DNA from: Catalinimonas niigatensis
GTDB taxonomy: Bacteria; Bacteroidota; Bacteroidia; Cytophagales; Cyclobacteriaceae
DNA length: 64,000 nucleotides
Assembly: GCF_030506285.1 (NCBI RefSeq)
Contig: NZ_CP119422.1
Location: 1,922,001-1,986,000, forward strand
Reading direction: 5' to 3'
Of the stretch, positions 34,757 to 45,113 are shown piece by piece. The notes beneath the pieces are model-generated. The model was not told where the DNA came from, searched no databases, and saw only the letters and a list, made by a program, of their open reading frames with translations. The translations under genes and the position numbers were made by a program. How positions within the stretch are numbered: position 1 is the stretch's first letter; each line of letters starts with the position of its first letter.

Positions 34757-36286
34757 TCAATCGTAAGTTTCTATTTTACCTTTCTTGATCCTCGTCAGGA
34801 AAGATTGCATATCTTTTTTGACCAATGGTGCCAGGATGTAACAACCCAGGATGTTGGGTAATGACATGGCAAATAACATTCCGTCAGAAAAATCAATCAC
34901 ACTACCAAGGCTCACTGATGCACCTAAAACGATAAAAAGGCAGAATATTACTTTATAAAGAGTCACTGCAAGATTTGAATTGCCAAACACATAGGTCCAG
35001 GCTTTTACTCCGTAATAAGACCAGGAAATCATGGTTGAAAAAGCAAACAAGATCACTGCAATAGAGAGCATGTAGGGAAACCAATCTATTACGGTAGCAA
35101 AAGCATCTGAAGTCAGGGCAATTCCATCATTTACATTTTCACCTTTGTAGACTCCAGAAATAACAATGACCAGTGCAGTCATGGTACAAACAATCACAGT
35201 ATCTACAAAGGGTTCAAGAGAGGCCACAAAACCCTCGGTTATTGGTTCACTGGTTTTTACTGCTGAGTGCGCAATTGCTGCGGAACCTACGCCTGCTTCG
35301 TTGGAGAAGGTAGCTCTTCTCATTCCTGTGATAAGGGTACCTATCAATCCTCCACCCAATGCTTCTCCACTAACTGCTCCATTTACGATAGTAGCAAAAG
35401 CATCAGGTACCTGACCAATATTTGTAACAATGACGGCAATTGCAGCAAAGACATAAAAAATTGTCATGAATGGTACAATACGCTCTGTAACCATAGCGAT
35501 ACTCTTAATTCCTCCAATGATTACTACAGCTACCAATATTGCCAGGATGAGTCCGAAGATCCAGGTATTCTGTCCGATAAATGTGTCCTGCCCACCAGTA
35601 ATGACAATAAACTGCTGCGCTGCCTGGTTTACCTGAAACATATTACCCCCTCCAAATGAGGCACCAATGGCCATAATCGCAAAGAAACCTGCCAAAAAAC
35701 CTCCTAATCTACCCATACCTTTACCTGCCAGGCCTTTGCGTAAATAATACATAGGACCACCGGAGACTGAGCCATCAGCGTGTACATCACGGAATTTCAC
35801 TGCCAACGCACATTCTACAAATTTAGAGGACATACCGAACAGCCCAAACAACATCATCCAAAATGTAGCTCCCGGCCCACCGGTAGCAATGGCAACTGCC
35901 ACTCCAGCAATATTTCCCAGCCCTACTGTTCCTGAAAGTGCTGCCGTAAGTGCCTGAAAATGAGTAACTTCACCTGGATCACCTTCATGCGTATATTTAC
36001 CTTTGATAATATCCAGCGCTGTACCGAAGCCACGGATATTAATAAAATTGAGATAAAAAGTAAAAACAATCGCTCCGGTAATGAGCCAAAGAAGAATAAA
36101 TGGTACTTCTACTCCCTTGATTGTCAGGATGGGATAAAAGATGACGGAGAAAATAAATTCGGCTGCCGGATTAAATAATTCATTAAGCATTACATCAATG
36201 CTTTTCTCTTCCATACCTTGATTTTGTGCCAGTACCGGCAGACTTCCTACCATGAACATCAGACAGAGTAGTAGAAACTTACGCAT
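34757..36286 (-). CDS. Sodium/alanine symporter family transporter (AGCS)
   Basis: A 509-residue inner-membrane transporter of the alanine/glycine:cation symporter family, importing small amino acids with Na+. The signature GLGNIAGVAVAIATGGPGA lies near residues 117-135, followed by FWMMLFGLFGMSSKFVE. About eleven helices are evident. The N-terminus has an added signal-peptide-like stretch (MRKFLLLCLMFMVGSLPVLA), common in Bacteroidota members. It is convergent with the WG-repeat gene and follows the terminator of the RmlD-like gene, so it is probably transcribed alone. Confidence 0.92.
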   Translation of the reverse strand: MRKFLLLCLMFMVGSLPVLAQNQGMEEKSIDVMLNELFNPAAEFIFSVIFYPILTIKGVEVPFILLWLITGAIVFTFYLNFINIRGFGTALDIIKGKYTHEGDPGEVTHFQALTAALSGTVGLGNIAGVAVAIATGGPGATFWMMLFGLFGMSSKFVECALAVKFRDVHADGSVSGGPMYYLRKGLAGKGMGRLGGFLAGFFAIMAIGASFGGGNMFQVNQAAQQFIVITGGQDTFIGQNTWIFGLILAILVAVVIIGGIKSIAMVTERIVPFMTIFYVFAAIAVIVTNIGQVPDAFATIVNGAVSGEALGGGLIGTLITGMRRATFSNEAGVGSAAIAHSAVKTSEPITEGFVASLEPFVDTVIVCTMTALVIVISGVYKGENVNDGIALTSDAFATVIDWFPYMLSIAVILFAFSTMISWSYYGVKAWTYVFGNSNLAVTLYKVIFCLFIVLGASVSLGSVIDFSDGMLFAMSLPNILGCYILAPLVKKDMQSFLTRIKKGKIETYD

Positions 36287-36329
36287 AGTTTAAATTTTAT
36301 TCTTAATAATAAATTAGGATAGTTTCAGA

Positions 36330-36363
36330 CAAAATAAAGGTGCTTTATTTTGGATAAAGCACC
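36330..36363 (-). terminator. Terminator after the RmlD-like gene
   Basis: GGTGCTTTAT (36339-36348) pairs perfectly with ATAAAGCACC (36354-36363) across a 5-base loop. On the minus strand it is followed by TTTATTTTG, placing a terminator about 70 bp after the RmlD-like stop. Confidence 0.7.
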
Positions 36364-36430
36364 AACAAAATAGGGTAAATACAAATGATATGCTAATTAA
36401 TATTTTTCAGCATTGAGTGAGGACGATGAT

Positions 36431-37354
36431 TCAGGGTAGCAGAATCTTTTCAATTTTTTTTAAATGGTTTCCCATGTAAGCAAGCCCTTCTTGAAAAGTA
36501 TGAGGCTGATATCCGAGTTCTTTCTTTGCTTTCTCTATGATAAAACCGGTTTTAGGCGGACGTCTGGCAGGTTGTGTAAACTGTTTTGAATCTGTTCTGC
36601 TAATTAGTGTTTTGTCCAGCTTAAAGTGATCAGCTACCAAAAGTGCCATTTCATAGGGTGTGTAAATTTCCTCATCCGATATATGAAAGATTCCTTTAGC
36701 CCTTTGTTTGGCAATCAACCAGCACGCCTGGGCCAGATCTTCTGCCAATGTAGGGGTTCTATACTGATCATCCACTACTTTGATAGGCTTCCCATTCTCC
36801 AGGCTCTCTTTTACCCACAGCACGATATTACTACGGCTCATCGTGGGAGCTATTCCATACACTAAAGCAGTTCTCAAAATGGCGTAATCTACTCCACTTT
36901 GTTGTACCAAGAGTTCCGCTTCCATCTTAGACTTACCATAATAGTTTACCGGATCAGGTTTATCTTCTTCAGTCAAAGGCCCATTAATTCCTGAAAAAAC
37001 AAAATCAGTAGACAAATGGATGAAAAATGCGTTTTGTCTTTTGGCTGCTTCCAGCAACCACTCAACCGCCACCACATTGACGTTCCAGCACTTTTCTTTA
37101 TACTGCTCACACTCATCCACATTGGTCATAGCAGCAGTATGAATAATAATGTCAGGATTTTCATCCTCAATAACCTGATTTACCTGATCTTTATCAGTAA
37201 TATCTAAAGGGCAAAAATGATATTCAGGTAAATCATAATAATTGACATTCTTTCCTTTTGAGGTAGCCACTACTTCTACATCATGTTCATGAGAGAGAAG
37301 CAAAATCAGCTTCTGTCCCAACAGTCCATTTGCACCAGTAATCAGGATTTTCAT
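36431..37354 (-). CDS. dTDP-4-dehydrorhamnose reductase-like SDR protein
   Basis: A 307-residue extended SDR protein of the RmlD type. The Rossmann motif ITGANGLLGQKL is at residues 4-15, HTAAMTNVDECE is a strong RmlD signature, and YGKSKMEAE carries the catalytic Tyr and Lys. RRPPKTGFI near the C-terminus is also typical. RmlD makes dTDP-L-rhamnose from the keto sugar; related proteins serve as MAT2B-like or other sugar reductases, so rhamnose is likely but not certain. It is last in the minus-strand group of cyclophilin and this gene (18 bp apart). Confidence 0.82.
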   Translation of the reverse strand: MKILITGANGLLGQKLILLLSHEHDVEVVATSKGKNVNYYDLPEYHFCPLDITDKDQVNQVIEDENPDIIIHTAAMTNVDECEQYKEKCWNVNVVAVEWLLEAAKRQNAFFIHLSTDFVFSGINGPLTEEDKPDPVNYYGKSKMEAELLVQQSGVDYAILRTALVYGIAPTMSRSNIVLWVKESLENGKPIKVVDDQYRTPTLAEDLAQACWLIAKQRAKGIFHISDEEIYTPYEMALLVADHFKLDKTLISRTDSKQFTQPARRPPKTGFIIEKAKKELGYQPHTFQEGLAYMGNHLKKIEKILLP

Positions 37355-37372
37355 ATTCGTTATTTTATTAAT

Positions 37373-38224
37373 TTAGTTTGCCGAAGGAAACTGATATCCA
37401 TATTCCTTTGTAATCTTCTTTTTTGATACTTCTTCAACCTCTACTGTCATATAAATATTCTGGACAGGTTTATCCATAGCATCTGTAGGTTGGGCAGCAA
37501 TGGAGTCAATAATACTCAACCCTTCAATAATTTCACCAAAGACGGTATAAGTATTATCTAAGTGGGGCGTACCACCTATACTCGTGTATGCCTGTAAACG
37601 ACTCTTGGGATAATCTTTTTCTGCTTCTATGTTTAACTTTTCTTTGACCAGCGGCTTTAGTTCAACTAATTTTTTGGTATAGGCCTGATAGTCTCCCTTT
37701 TCATGTAAACTCATCAGCTCTTTTTCTACATCTGCATACTCTCTGTTTTCAAACAGTCTGCGTATTCCTCTAGCAAGTTCATTCATGTCTGTAATCAATT
37801 CATCTTCGGAATACACTGTACCCTGAACAATATAAAACTGACTTCCACTGGATGCCCGCTCCGGATTTCTTTGATCTCCTTGACGGGCGGCAGCTAATGC
37901 CCCTTTCTTATGGAACAAAGTATCCACAAATTCAGCAGATATTGTGTAATCTATAGAATCTTCCGGGTTATATTGAGTACTGGTGGTTAAATCGCCTCCC
38001 TGTACCATAAAATCCTGAATAACACGATGAAATATGGTACTATCGTATTTACCGCTTTCTGCTAAAGCAATAAAGTTTTTTTTATGTTTAGGTGTAGCAT
38101 CGTATAAAACTGCCTGCATATCGCCGTAAGGAGTATGAAAAGTGACCAGATAATCTTTCTCTGTACTACATCCACTTATTACTACTAAAAATACCAAAGG
38201 CCAAAAAAGAAAACACTTATTCAT
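37373..38224 (-). CDS. Cyclophilin-type peptidyl-prolyl isomerase lipoprotein
   Basis: A 283-residue putative lipoprotein with lipobox VISGC at about 15-19. The cyclophilin fold carries the active-site block FHRVIQDFMVQGGD (about 62-75), GSQFYIVQG and a C-terminal VFGEIIEGLSIIDSI. A helical insert of roughly 75 residues (about 138-212) interrupts the usual 160-residue domain, as in other Bacteroidota envelope cyclophilins. It should help fold proteins in the periplasm. Expression is probably joined with hemC upstream (33 bp) and the RmlD-like gene downstream. Confidence 0.88.
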   Translation of the reverse strand: MNKCFLFWPLVFLVVISGCSTEKDYLVTFHTPYGDMQAVLYDATPKHKKNFIALAESGKYDSTIFHRVIQDFMVQGGDLTTSTQYNPEDSIDYTISAEFVDTLFHKKGALAAARQGDQRNPERASSGSQFYIVQGTVYSEDELITDMNELARGIRRLFENREYADVEKELMSLHEKGDYQAYTKKLVELKPLVKEKLNIEAEKDYPKSRLQAYTSIGGTPHLDNTYTVFGEIIEGLSIIDSIAAQPTDAMDKPVQNIYMTVEVEEVSKKKITKEYGYQFPSAN

Positions 38225-38257
38225 TTAAGAGATATAGAAATTATTCAAAATTTAAAC

Positions 38258-39190
38258 TTAATAAAAATTCAATTGTTTTTTGATTTTTTCAAGAAGTATA
38301 TCCCCTCCCTGAGTTAAAACCATTTGAGCAAGTTGCTTTCCTAAGATTTCCGCTTTTTCTATTTCTCCACTTACTCTTTCTTTAATCATTTGCTGGCCGT
38401 CCAGGCTTATGATTCCACCCTGAAGCTGTAACTTATCAGATTCAAGTGTTGCAAGGGCAAAAACAGGAATACTACACCCTCCTCTCAGTGTCTTTAAAAA
38501 AGCCCGCTCTGCCTGAAGGCGAATGTCTGTCTTAGTATGGTTAATAAGCTCTTTTAGTCTATTCTTTTGAACAGTTTTCATGCCAGAAAGCACTTCAATG
38601 GCTATAGTGCCCTGCCCTACAGCTGGGGTAAATACTTCTGTATCAAGCTCATGAACAATCATATGATCGTATTCCATTCTATGTACTCCTGCATAAGCCA
38701 GCAACATGGCATCGCATACTCCTGCTTCCATCTTTGCCACTCTTGTCTGCAAGTTGCCCCTAATTTCCACAGTTTTTGCATGGGGGTAATAATGTTTTAG
38801 CATCGCTTTCCTGCGGGCTGAAGAAGTACCAATGATCCATTCCTGCGTAGTATCTTCTAAGTTGACTTGTTGATGACTGACCAATACATCGTTTACTTTC
38901 TCTCTTTTTGTAAAGGCAAGCAACTCAAAATCCTGAGGAATTTCAGACTGCATATCTTTGGCACTGTGTACTGCAATATCGATCTCACCTGCTAATAATT
39001 GTTGCTCTATTTCCTGTGTAAAGACTCCCTTTTCGCCTATTTCAGCGATAGATACTTCTTGTTTTTTGTCTCCTTTGGTTTCTATGGTTACTATTTCACT
39101 TTCTATCCCTCCGTTTAGGAGCAGCTCAGCTACATGATAGGCTTGCCATAAAGCCAGTTTACTCCCTCTTGTTCCTATTTTCAACTTCAT
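38258..39190 (-). CDS. hemC: Hydroxymethylbilane synthase (porphobilinogen deaminase)
   Basis: A 310-residue enzyme that polymerises four porphobilinogens into hydroxymethylbilane in haem synthesis. The start KIGTRGSKLALWQAY, the catalytic-loop AVHSAKDM, GTSSARRKAML and RGNLQTRVAKM are all diagnostic, and RGGCSIPVFA carries the cysteine that binds the dipyrromethane cofactor. Full length. It sits between holB and the cyclophilin gene without other haem genes nearby. The cytosolic role is certain from sequence alone. Confidence 0.96.
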   Translation of the reverse strand: MKLKIGTRGSKLALWQAYHVAELLLNGGIESEIVTIETKGDKKQEVSIAEIGEKGVFTQEIEQQLLAGEIDIAVHSAKDMQSEIPQDFELLAFTKREKVNDVLVSHQQVNLEDTTQEWIIGTSSARRKAMLKHYYPHAKTVEIRGNLQTRVAKMEAGVCDAMLLAYAGVHRMEYDHMIVHELDTEVFTPAVGQGTIAIEVLSGMKTVQKNRLKELINHTKTDIRLQAERAFLKTLRGGCSIPVFALATLESDKLQLQGGIISLDGQQMIKERVSGEIEKAEILGKQLAQMVLTQGGDILLEKIKKQLNFY

Positions 39191-39233
39191 ATGATCATCA
39201 GATATTATTCCTTAGTAAATGTACTACATGCTT

Positions 39234-40430
39234 CTAACGAAGTATTTGTCCGATTCCAAGAGAAATATCAAGAAACACAATTTTTGGATTGGCATTTCTT
39301 TCTAAGTGATAATGCCCCTGGTTGAGTAGGTGAGATACTTGCTCAACCTTCTCAAAAGTCATCACTTTACTGAAGTTTGTAACGAATTTCAGCTCTTCCC
39401 CTTGTACTCTGATCAACTTTTTTTCGCTGGCAATAACTTCAATTCCCTGCTCTTCCTGTAGGCTATCTGCTGCTAAGGCCATTAGTGTTTCGCGCATCAT
39501 ACTCAAACCATAGTGCATTAGTCCTTTCTGCGTCTCTTTACCCAGCTTTTGTATTTGATCCGTCATAGCTACCAGTTTGGTGTAATCTCTGGTGTAGCAA
39601 AGCCTCATCCAGTCCCGAAAAAGTTTATGGCTATCTTCTTCTACTTCACTTAGTAATTTCAGCGCCTGATTTAGATTTCCGTCAGCGAGGGTAGCAATCT
39701 GTCTTAGCCGCTGTAATCTATCGTCAGCAGCGTCTTTTATCCCCTCCTGCCTGGCAAGATGCTGAATAACCTCCTCATCGTTAAATGCCCGTATATTCAC
39801 AATCTGTGTACGAGACAGGATGGTAGGAAGAATTTTTTCTACATCATAAGCTACCAGGAGAAATAGCGTCCTTTCCGGCGGTTCTTCCAAAATCTTCAGA
39901 ATTCCATTGGCCGCTGATGGATGTAGAAGCTCTGGCATCCAGAGGATCACAATCTTGTATTTGCCTTCAAAAGATTTGAGTGATAGCTTACGGATAATGT
40001 TTCTACTCTCTTCTTTGGAAATATTAAGTTGCTTGTTTTCTGCCCCAAAATATGCACTCCAGTCAGCAGCATTTCCATAGGGATATTCTTTGAGAAATGA
40101 TCGCCACTCCTTGATGTAGCTGTCACTCACCACATCTTTGCCAGATATGTTTTTGGTAGCACTTACCGGAAAAATAAAATGCAGATCAGGATGGATCAGT
40201 TTATTTAGCCTTTCCAGGCCAGCGCTGTCCTGACTGAAACCAGAAAGACTATTGCCATCAGATGGAGTATTCTGGCTATTCAGATAGGTAGCAAAGGCTA
40301 TGGCCATTGATAGGTTTGCACTGCCCTCGGTACCCAAAAACAACTGCGCATGGGCTACATGATCTTCCTGTGCTGAGTGTATCAGACTTTGTTTGATTTC
40401 ATCCAGACCGCTGATGTCAGAAAACTGCAT
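39234..40430 (-). CDS. holB: DNA polymerase III delta-prime-like subunit
   Basis: A 398-residue clamp-loader subunit of the AAA+ fold. The start FSDISGLDEIKQSLIHSAQ and HAQLFLGTEGSANLSMAIA show the delta-prime type, where the P-loop is degenerate (GTEGSANL). The block KIVILWMPELLHPSAANGILKILEEPPERTLF is split here: its core AANGILKILEEPPE is the conserved clamp-loader element, and ILSRTQIVNIRAF follows. The zinc-binding cysteines of the E. coli protein are absent, as in other Bacteroidota. It lies 43 bp upstream of hemC in the same direction. Confidence 0.9.
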   Translation of the reverse strand: MQFSDISGLDEIKQSLIHSAQEDHVAHAQLFLGTEGSANLSMAIAFATYLNSQNTPSDGNSLSGFSQDSAGLERLNKLIHPDLHFIFPVSATKNISGKDVVSDSYIKEWRSFLKEYPYGNAADWSAYFGAENKQLNISKEESRNIIRKLSLKSFEGKYKIVILWMPELLHPSAANGILKILEEPPERTLFLLVAYDVEKILPTILSRTQIVNIRAFNDEEVIQHLARQEGIKDAADDRLQRLRQIATLADGNLNQALKLLSEVEEDSHKLFRDWMRLCYTRDYTKLVAMTDQIQKLGKETQKGLMHYGLSMMRETLMALAADSLQEEQGIEVIASEKKLIRVQGEELKFVTNFSKVMTFEKVEQVSHLLNQGHYHLERNANPKIVFLDISLGIGQILR

Positions 40431-40563
40431 ATGAAGGAATTTCTACTTGACCGGAAGTTAAAAAATGCTCACCACTTCTATAAGCTTTTCTTTAAGATAC
40501 TTGAGAAACAAAAAAAGTCTTCAGCGAAGAAGACTTTTATAAAAATTTTTAGCAATTCTAATG

Positions 40564-40815
40564 TTACTCTTTTTTAGCTTTATAACGTTTGTTGAATTTC
40601 TCAACACGACCAGCAGTATCAACATATAGCTTCTTGCCAGTGTAAAAAGGATGAGAAGCAGAGCTTACTTCAACTTTCACTAGCGGATACTCATTGCCAT
40701 CTTCCCATTTGATGGACTCCTCAGAGTTCATGGTAGAACGGGTAATGAATTTAAAATCACTTGACGTATCGTGAAATACGACTTTTCTGTATTCAGGGTG
40801 GATATCCTTTTTCAT
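40564..40815 (-). CDS. rpmE2: 50S ribosomal protein L31 type B
   Basis: An 83-residue ribosomal protein of the cysteine-free B type: start [19 protein letters not shown], then [15 protein letters not shown] and [13 protein letters not shown]. The zinc ligands of the A type are missing, as expected for B. It is transcribed alone, with a Bacteroidota promoter about 70 bp upstream. Confidence 0.96.
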   Translation of the reverse strand: MKKDIHPEYRKVVFHDTSSDFKFITRSTMNSEESIKWEDGNEYPLVKVEVSSASHPFYTGKKLYVDTAGRVEKFNKRYKAKKE

Positions 40816-40884
40816 TGCTTTCGCTTTTTCTATGGGTTGTAACGGATTTTGCCGTTCATTAAGTTCATTTTCTCAAAAGAGTTG

Positions 40885-40916
40885 CAAATATAAGCGTTTT
40901 ATTCAGCAATCATAAA
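40885..40916 (-). promoter_or_regulatory. Promoter of rpmE2
   Basis: The minus strand reads TTTA-N20-TATATTTG, close to the Bacteroidota consensus TTTG-N19-21-TAnnTTTG, about 70 bp before the rpmE2 start. Confidence 0.6.
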
Positions 40917-40967
40917 CATCAACCCATTGCTTTTGCTAAAATTTTGCAGAAAAATTCTAAAGCATTG

Positions 40968-41612
40968 CTAGGGTATATTCATGTACTTGTGTACCTGAAG
41001 GGAAATACGCCACTGCGGATGTGTTTTTACGTATTCAATAATTTGGGGCAACATTTTGTCAGACTTGCTCCATTCCGGCTGTAAATACAGTTTGCAATCC
41101 GGACGCATACGAACGGCAAAGTCTTCAGCCCACTGAAAATCACTTTTGTTGTAGATAATGATTTTGAGTTCGTCTGCCTGCTGATACATCTCCGGCAAAG
41201 GGGCTTTAAATTTTTTGGGAGATAAACAAATCCAATCCAGATTACCGCTCAGCGGATGCGCGCCGGAAGTTTCTATATTGATGGTAAAGCCTTCTTCATG
41301 CAAAGCGTCACATAAATCGCTAAGATCATGCATGAGTGGCTCGCCACCGGTGATGACTGCCAGGCGACCGGGATATTGTGTAGCTTCTTTTACAATCTCT
41401 TTGATAAAAATTTGCGGGTGGTGACCAGCATTCCATGATTCTTTGACATCGCACCAGACACAACCTACATCACAACCTCCCAAACGAATAAAATACGCCG
41501 CCTTTCCCTGATGAAAACCCTCTCCCTGTACGGTATAAAAGGCTTCCATGAGGGGTAATTTATTTTTTATTACCTCATTATTTACTTCAACCATAGTTTC
41601 CTGCTCTTTCAT
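40968..41612 (-). CDS. queE: 7-carboxy-7-deazaguanine synthase (QueE)
   Basis: A 214-residue radical SAM enzyme of queuosine/7-deazaguanine synthesis; the ATG at 41612 is preferred over a TTG 9 bases upstream. The start MEAFYTVQGEGFHQGKAAYF and the cluster motif GGCDVGCVWCD (Cx3Cx2C) are diagnostic, followed by VITGGEPLMH and INIETSGAHP. Other queuosine genes are not nearby. Short for radical SAM proteins, as is usual for QueE. It lies downstream of the broken four-helix-bundle gene on the same strand. Confidence 0.93.
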   Translation of the reverse strand: MKEQETMVEVNNEVIKNKLPLMEAFYTVQGEGFHQGKAAYFIRLGGCDVGCVWCDVKESWNAGHHPQIFIKEIVKEATQYPGRLAVITGGEPLMHDLSDLCDALHEEGFTINIETSGAHPLSGNLDWICLSPKKFKAPLPEMYQQADELKIIIYNKSDFQWAEDFAVRMRPDCKLYLQPEWSKSDKMLPQIIEYVKTHPQWRISLQVHKYMNIP

Positions 41613-41642
41613 TTGATTCAAGAGTTCAATGTTCTCAGTTTA

Positions 41643-42039
41643 TCATGGATTGTTTTTATAGCCAGTTTTTTCTGTTTTTCTTAAGAAGTTGATCGGGCCA
41701 CGAAGCATTTTAGAAACTTCCTCACCTAAACCATATATATCTTTGAAATCGTTTTCATTTATATAACTCCTATCCAAAGTGCGATATAACTGCGATTTTG
41801 CTTCTGCACAGGAAGCCTTGGCAATAAATAGAAACTGGATAAACTCCTTATTGCCACCGCGTTCAAAGCCTTCAGCAATGTTATCCATAACAGAACCGCT
41901 TGATCTTAAAATTTGATCTTTGAAGCGCAAACTCTGTTTTCAATCAAGTCTGCGTACAAATTTTAAACACCTGATTACATAGCACCCTGGCCCTTTTCCA
42001 ACACTCCAGTTCTTCTTTATTACAGCCATATTTCCTCAT
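41643..42039 (-). pseudogene. Disrupted four-helix-bundle (23S intervening-sequence type) protein gene
   Basis: Two frames together make one four-helix-bundle protein. The N-terminal part from the ATG at 42039 (RKYGCNKEELECWKRAR and VLCNQVFKICTQT) ends at a TGA near 41943. Beyond it, another frame ([20 protein letters not shown] then [20 protein letters not shown]) runs to 41643. The total, about 130 codons, fits the family, whose members are often encoded in 23S rRNA insertions but also free-standing. In the joining region both frames carry a stop, so more than a single simple indel may be involved. Confidence 0.75.
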
Positions 42040-42074
42040 TAAACACCACAACAAACAACTATGAACTCTGAACT

Positions 42075-42953
42075 CTAATAAACTGAATTCTTCGCTGCCA
42101 GCATGGTGTTGTATAATAAAGAAGCTCGGGTCATGGGACCTACACCGCCCGGTACAGGTGTGATATAGCTGCACTTTTCGGCCACTTCGTCAAATTTGAC
42201 GTCTCCCTTTAAACCAAATCCTGATTTTTTGGAGGGATCTTCTACCCTACTTGTTCCTACATCAATGACTACCGCGCCTTCTTTTACCATATCTGCCGTA
42301 ACAAACTCAGGTCGCCCCAGAGCAGCAATGATAATATCGGCCTGGCGGGTAATCTCCGGAATATTGGGCGTACGACTATGGCACATCGTTACCGTAGCAT
42401 TACCAGGATAAGCTTTGCGCGACATCAGAATACTGACTGGCGTACCCACGATATCGCTTCTACCAATCACTACACAATGTTTGCCACTGGTAGGAATTTC
42501 GTAACGTTTGATCAACTCCAATACGCCATGCGGTGTCGCTGCCACATAGGCAGGCAAGCCTTTGGCCATGCGACCAATGTTGATCGGATGAAAACCATCC
42601 ACATCTTTTTCGGGACGGATAGCAAAAGTAATTTTTTCAGAAGAAATATGATCCGGGAGCGGAAGTTGAACTATTAAGCCATCTATGTCTTCATCCTGAT
42701 TGATCTCTTCTACTTTGGCTAACAGTTCTGCTTCAGAAATATCGGCATCATAGCGGATAAGGGTAGATTTGTAACCGATCTGCTCACAGTCCTTCACCTT
42801 CATGCGCACATAAGTATCGCTGGCCGGGTCTTCACCCACCAGGATAGCGGCCAGATGAGGGATTTTACCTCCGTTTTTTTTTATTTTTTCTACTTCTTCA
42901 GCCAGTTCAAGCCTGATTTGCTGAGCGGTTTCTTTACCGTCTATTAAAGTCAT
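42075..42953 (-). CDS. folD: Bifunctional methylenetetrahydrofolate dehydrogenase/cyclohydrolase
   Basis: A 292-residue cytosolic enzyme interconverting 5,10-methylene- and 10-formyl-tetrahydrofolate. Diagnostic blocks: the [13 protein letters not shown] active-site region with catalytic Lys, [12 protein letters not shown], the NADP-binding [25 protein letters not shown] and the ending [19 protein letters not shown]. Full length. The start lies 28 bp after the lepA stop on the same strand, so they may share a transcript. Confidence 0.96.
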   Translation of the reverse strand: MTLIDGKETAQQIRLELAEEVEKIKKNGGKIPHLAAILVGEDPASDTYVRMKVKDCEQIGYKSTLIRYDADISEAELLAKVEEINQDEDIDGLIVQLPLPDHISSEKITFAIRPEKDVDGFHPINIGRMAKGLPAYVAATPHGVLELIKRYEIPTSGKHCVVIGRSDIVGTPVSILMSRKAYPGNATVTMCHSRTPNIPEITRQADIIIAALGRPEFVTADMVKEGAVVIDVGTSRVEDPSKKSGFGLKGDVKFDEVAEKCSYITPVPGGVGPMTRASLLYNTMLAAKNSVY

Positions 42954-42981
42954 ATGATTAGGTTAGTTTGATATGAATGCG

Positions 42982-44784
42982 CTAGTCCAGTTTGAGTACT
43001 GCCATAAAGGCTTCCTGCGGAATTTCCACATTACCCACCTGACGCATACGTTTCTTACCTTTTTTCTGCTTCTCCAGCAGTTTACGCTTACGGCTGATGT
43101 CACCTCCATAACATTTGGCAAGCACGTTTTTCCGCATGGCTTTTACGGTTTCGCGGGCAATGACTTTGGCGCCAATAGCCGCCTGTATAGCAATCTCAAA
43201 CATCTGTCGGGGAATAAGTTCTTTCAGTTTTTCACACAGACGCTTGCCCCATTCATAAGCTTTATCACGGTGAACGATGGCTGAAAGGGCATCTACTTTA
43301 TCCCCATTCAGCATGATATCCAACTTCACCATGTTGGATTGCCTGTAGCCGATAGGGTGATAATCCAGTGAGGCATAACCCCGGGAAATTGTTTTTAGCT
43401 TGTCAAAAAAGTCAAAGACAATTTCAGCCAGTGGAAGCTCAAAAGTCAGTTCTACCCGATCCTGTGTCAGGAAAACCTGATTTTTGATCATACCCCGCTT
43501 ATCCATACAGAGTTCCATAACATTACCAATATAATCGGATTTGGTAATGATCTGTGCCCGGATAAAAGGTTCTTCAATATGGGACAACTCCACCGGATCG
43601 GGCATCTCGGAAGGAGCACTTACCTGTCTCATTTCTCCATTACCCATAATCGCATGAAAACGGACAGAAGGCACTGTAGTAATTACCGTCATGTCAAACT
43701 CTCGTTCCAGACGCTCCTGTACAATTTCCATGTGCAACATGCCCAGGAAACCGCAACGGAAGCCAAAACCCAAAGCGGCCGAAGTTTCCGGTTCCCACAC
43801 CAAAGAAGCATCATTAAGCTGCAGCTTTTCCATGGAGCTGCGTAGTTCTTCAAATTCGGAGGTCTCTACCGGATAAATTCCGGCAAATACCATAGGTTTT
43901 ACGTTTTCAAAACCACTAATGGCTTTCTCACAAGGCTTGTTGACATGCGTAATGGTATCCCCTACTTTCACTTCTTTAGCCACCTTGATACCAGAGATCA
44001 GGTAACCTACATTACCTGTACCAATCGTCTGGGCAGGCTCCTGAAGGAGCTTCAACACACCAATTTCATCCGCTTCATACGTTTTCCCGGTGTTGACAAA
44101 TTTCACCTTGTCACCTTTGCTGATCTGTCCGTTAAAAATTCTAAAATAAACCTCTACTCCTCTGAAAGGATTGTAGACCGAATCAAAAATCATGGCTTGC
44201 AGAGGGGCTTCAGGATCACCGGTAGGATGAGGAACACGAACCACAATGGCATCCAGGATTTCCTTGATGCCAATGCCATCTTTGGCGCTGGCCAGAATGA
44301 TGTCTTCTCTGTCGCAACCGATCAGGTCTATGATTTGATCGCTGACTTCTTCCACCATCGCACCGGGCAAATCAATTTTGTTAAGGACAGGAATAATCTC
44401 CAGGTCATGCTCCAGGGCCAGATAAAGGTTGGAGATGGTCTGTGCCTGTACTCCCTGGGCAGCATCCACAATCAGTAGTGCTCCTTCACAGGCGGCGATG
44501 GAGCGGGATACTTCATAAGAAAAATCTACGTGACCTGGGGTATCAATCAGGTTAAAGACAAATTGTTCTTCTTTCTCTCCCTCCTTCTGATATTTGTAAT
44601 TCATCTGGATGGCGTGACTCTTGATAGTGATGCCGCGCTCGCGTTCCAGATCCATATTGTCCAGTAGCTGTGCCTGCATATCCCGCTCTGTAATAGAACC
44701 GGTAAACTCGAGCAACCGGTCAGCCAGGGTACTTTTCCCGTGGTCAATATGTGCTATAATGCAAAAATTTCTAATGTTCTTCAT
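42982..44784 (-). CDS. lepA: Elongation factor 4 (LepA)
   Basis: A 600-residue ribosome-bound GTPase that acts on stalled or mistranslocated elongation complexes. I start at the ATG at 44784 ([19 protein letters not shown]) rather than 9 codons upstream. G motifs are [17 protein letters not shown] and NKIDLP; the C-terminal domain ends [20 protein letters not shown], typical of LepA. Full length. A possible TAnnTTTG box (TATTTTTG) lies at 44818-44811 upstream on the minus strand. Confidence 0.97.
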   Translation of the reverse strand: MKNIRNFCIIAHIDHGKSTLADRLLEFTGSITERDMQAQLLDNMDLERERGITIKSHAIQMNYKYQKEGEKEEQFVFNLIDTPGHVDFSYEVSRSIAACEGALLIVDAAQGVQAQTISNLYLALEHDLEIIPVLNKIDLPGAMVEEVSDQIIDLIGCDREDIILASAKDGIGIKEILDAIVVRVPHPTGDPEAPLQAMIFDSVYNPFRGVEVYFRIFNGQISKGDKVKFVNTGKTYEADEIGVLKLLQEPAQTIGTGNVGYLISGIKVAKEVKVGDTITHVNKPCEKAISGFENVKPMVFAGIYPVETSEFEELRSSMEKLQLNDASLVWEPETSAALGFGFRCGFLGMLHMEIVQERLEREFDMTVITTVPSVRFHAIMGNGEMRQVSAPSEMPDPVELSHIEEPFIRAQIITKSDYIGNVMELCMDKRGMIKNQVFLTQDRVELTFELPLAEIVFDFFDKLKTISRGYASLDYHPIGYRQSNMVKLDIMLNGDKVDALSAIVHRDKAYEWGKRLCEKLKELIPRQMFEIAIQAAIGAKVIARETVKAMRKNVLAKCYGGDISRKRKLLEKQKKGKKRMRQVGNVEIPQEAFMAVLKLD

Positions 44785-45113
44785 GTACAATTCGCCGCTG
44801 TTAAGATTCACAAAAATAGCAATAATTTATTCCTGTAATAATGTGGATCAGGAGTTAATTGATTTTGCCATAAAATAGTTCAACAGCGAATAGAGATGGC
44901 TTGTTCCAGACTAAAAATATCCATTCCGCATATAATCGGACTTTTATTTTTTTCAGGCCCAAAAGTCTCAACTTAAAGATAAAACTTACGTATTAATGAT
45001 TAGAAGTTAAGTAGTAGTATGAGAGTGATTGAGGTGATAGATTAAAGCATGTTGGAGTAAGTTAGGTTTAGTTGTTTAGTAGTTTTAGCACGCCGCACAT
45101 GCGGCGTGCTTTT
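44785..45113. other. Intergenic region between lepA and asnB
   Basis: About 330 bp without a protein gene. The left part holds the likely lepA promoter; the right part holds the C-poor transcript candidate and strong terminator listed separately. Confidence 0.5.
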
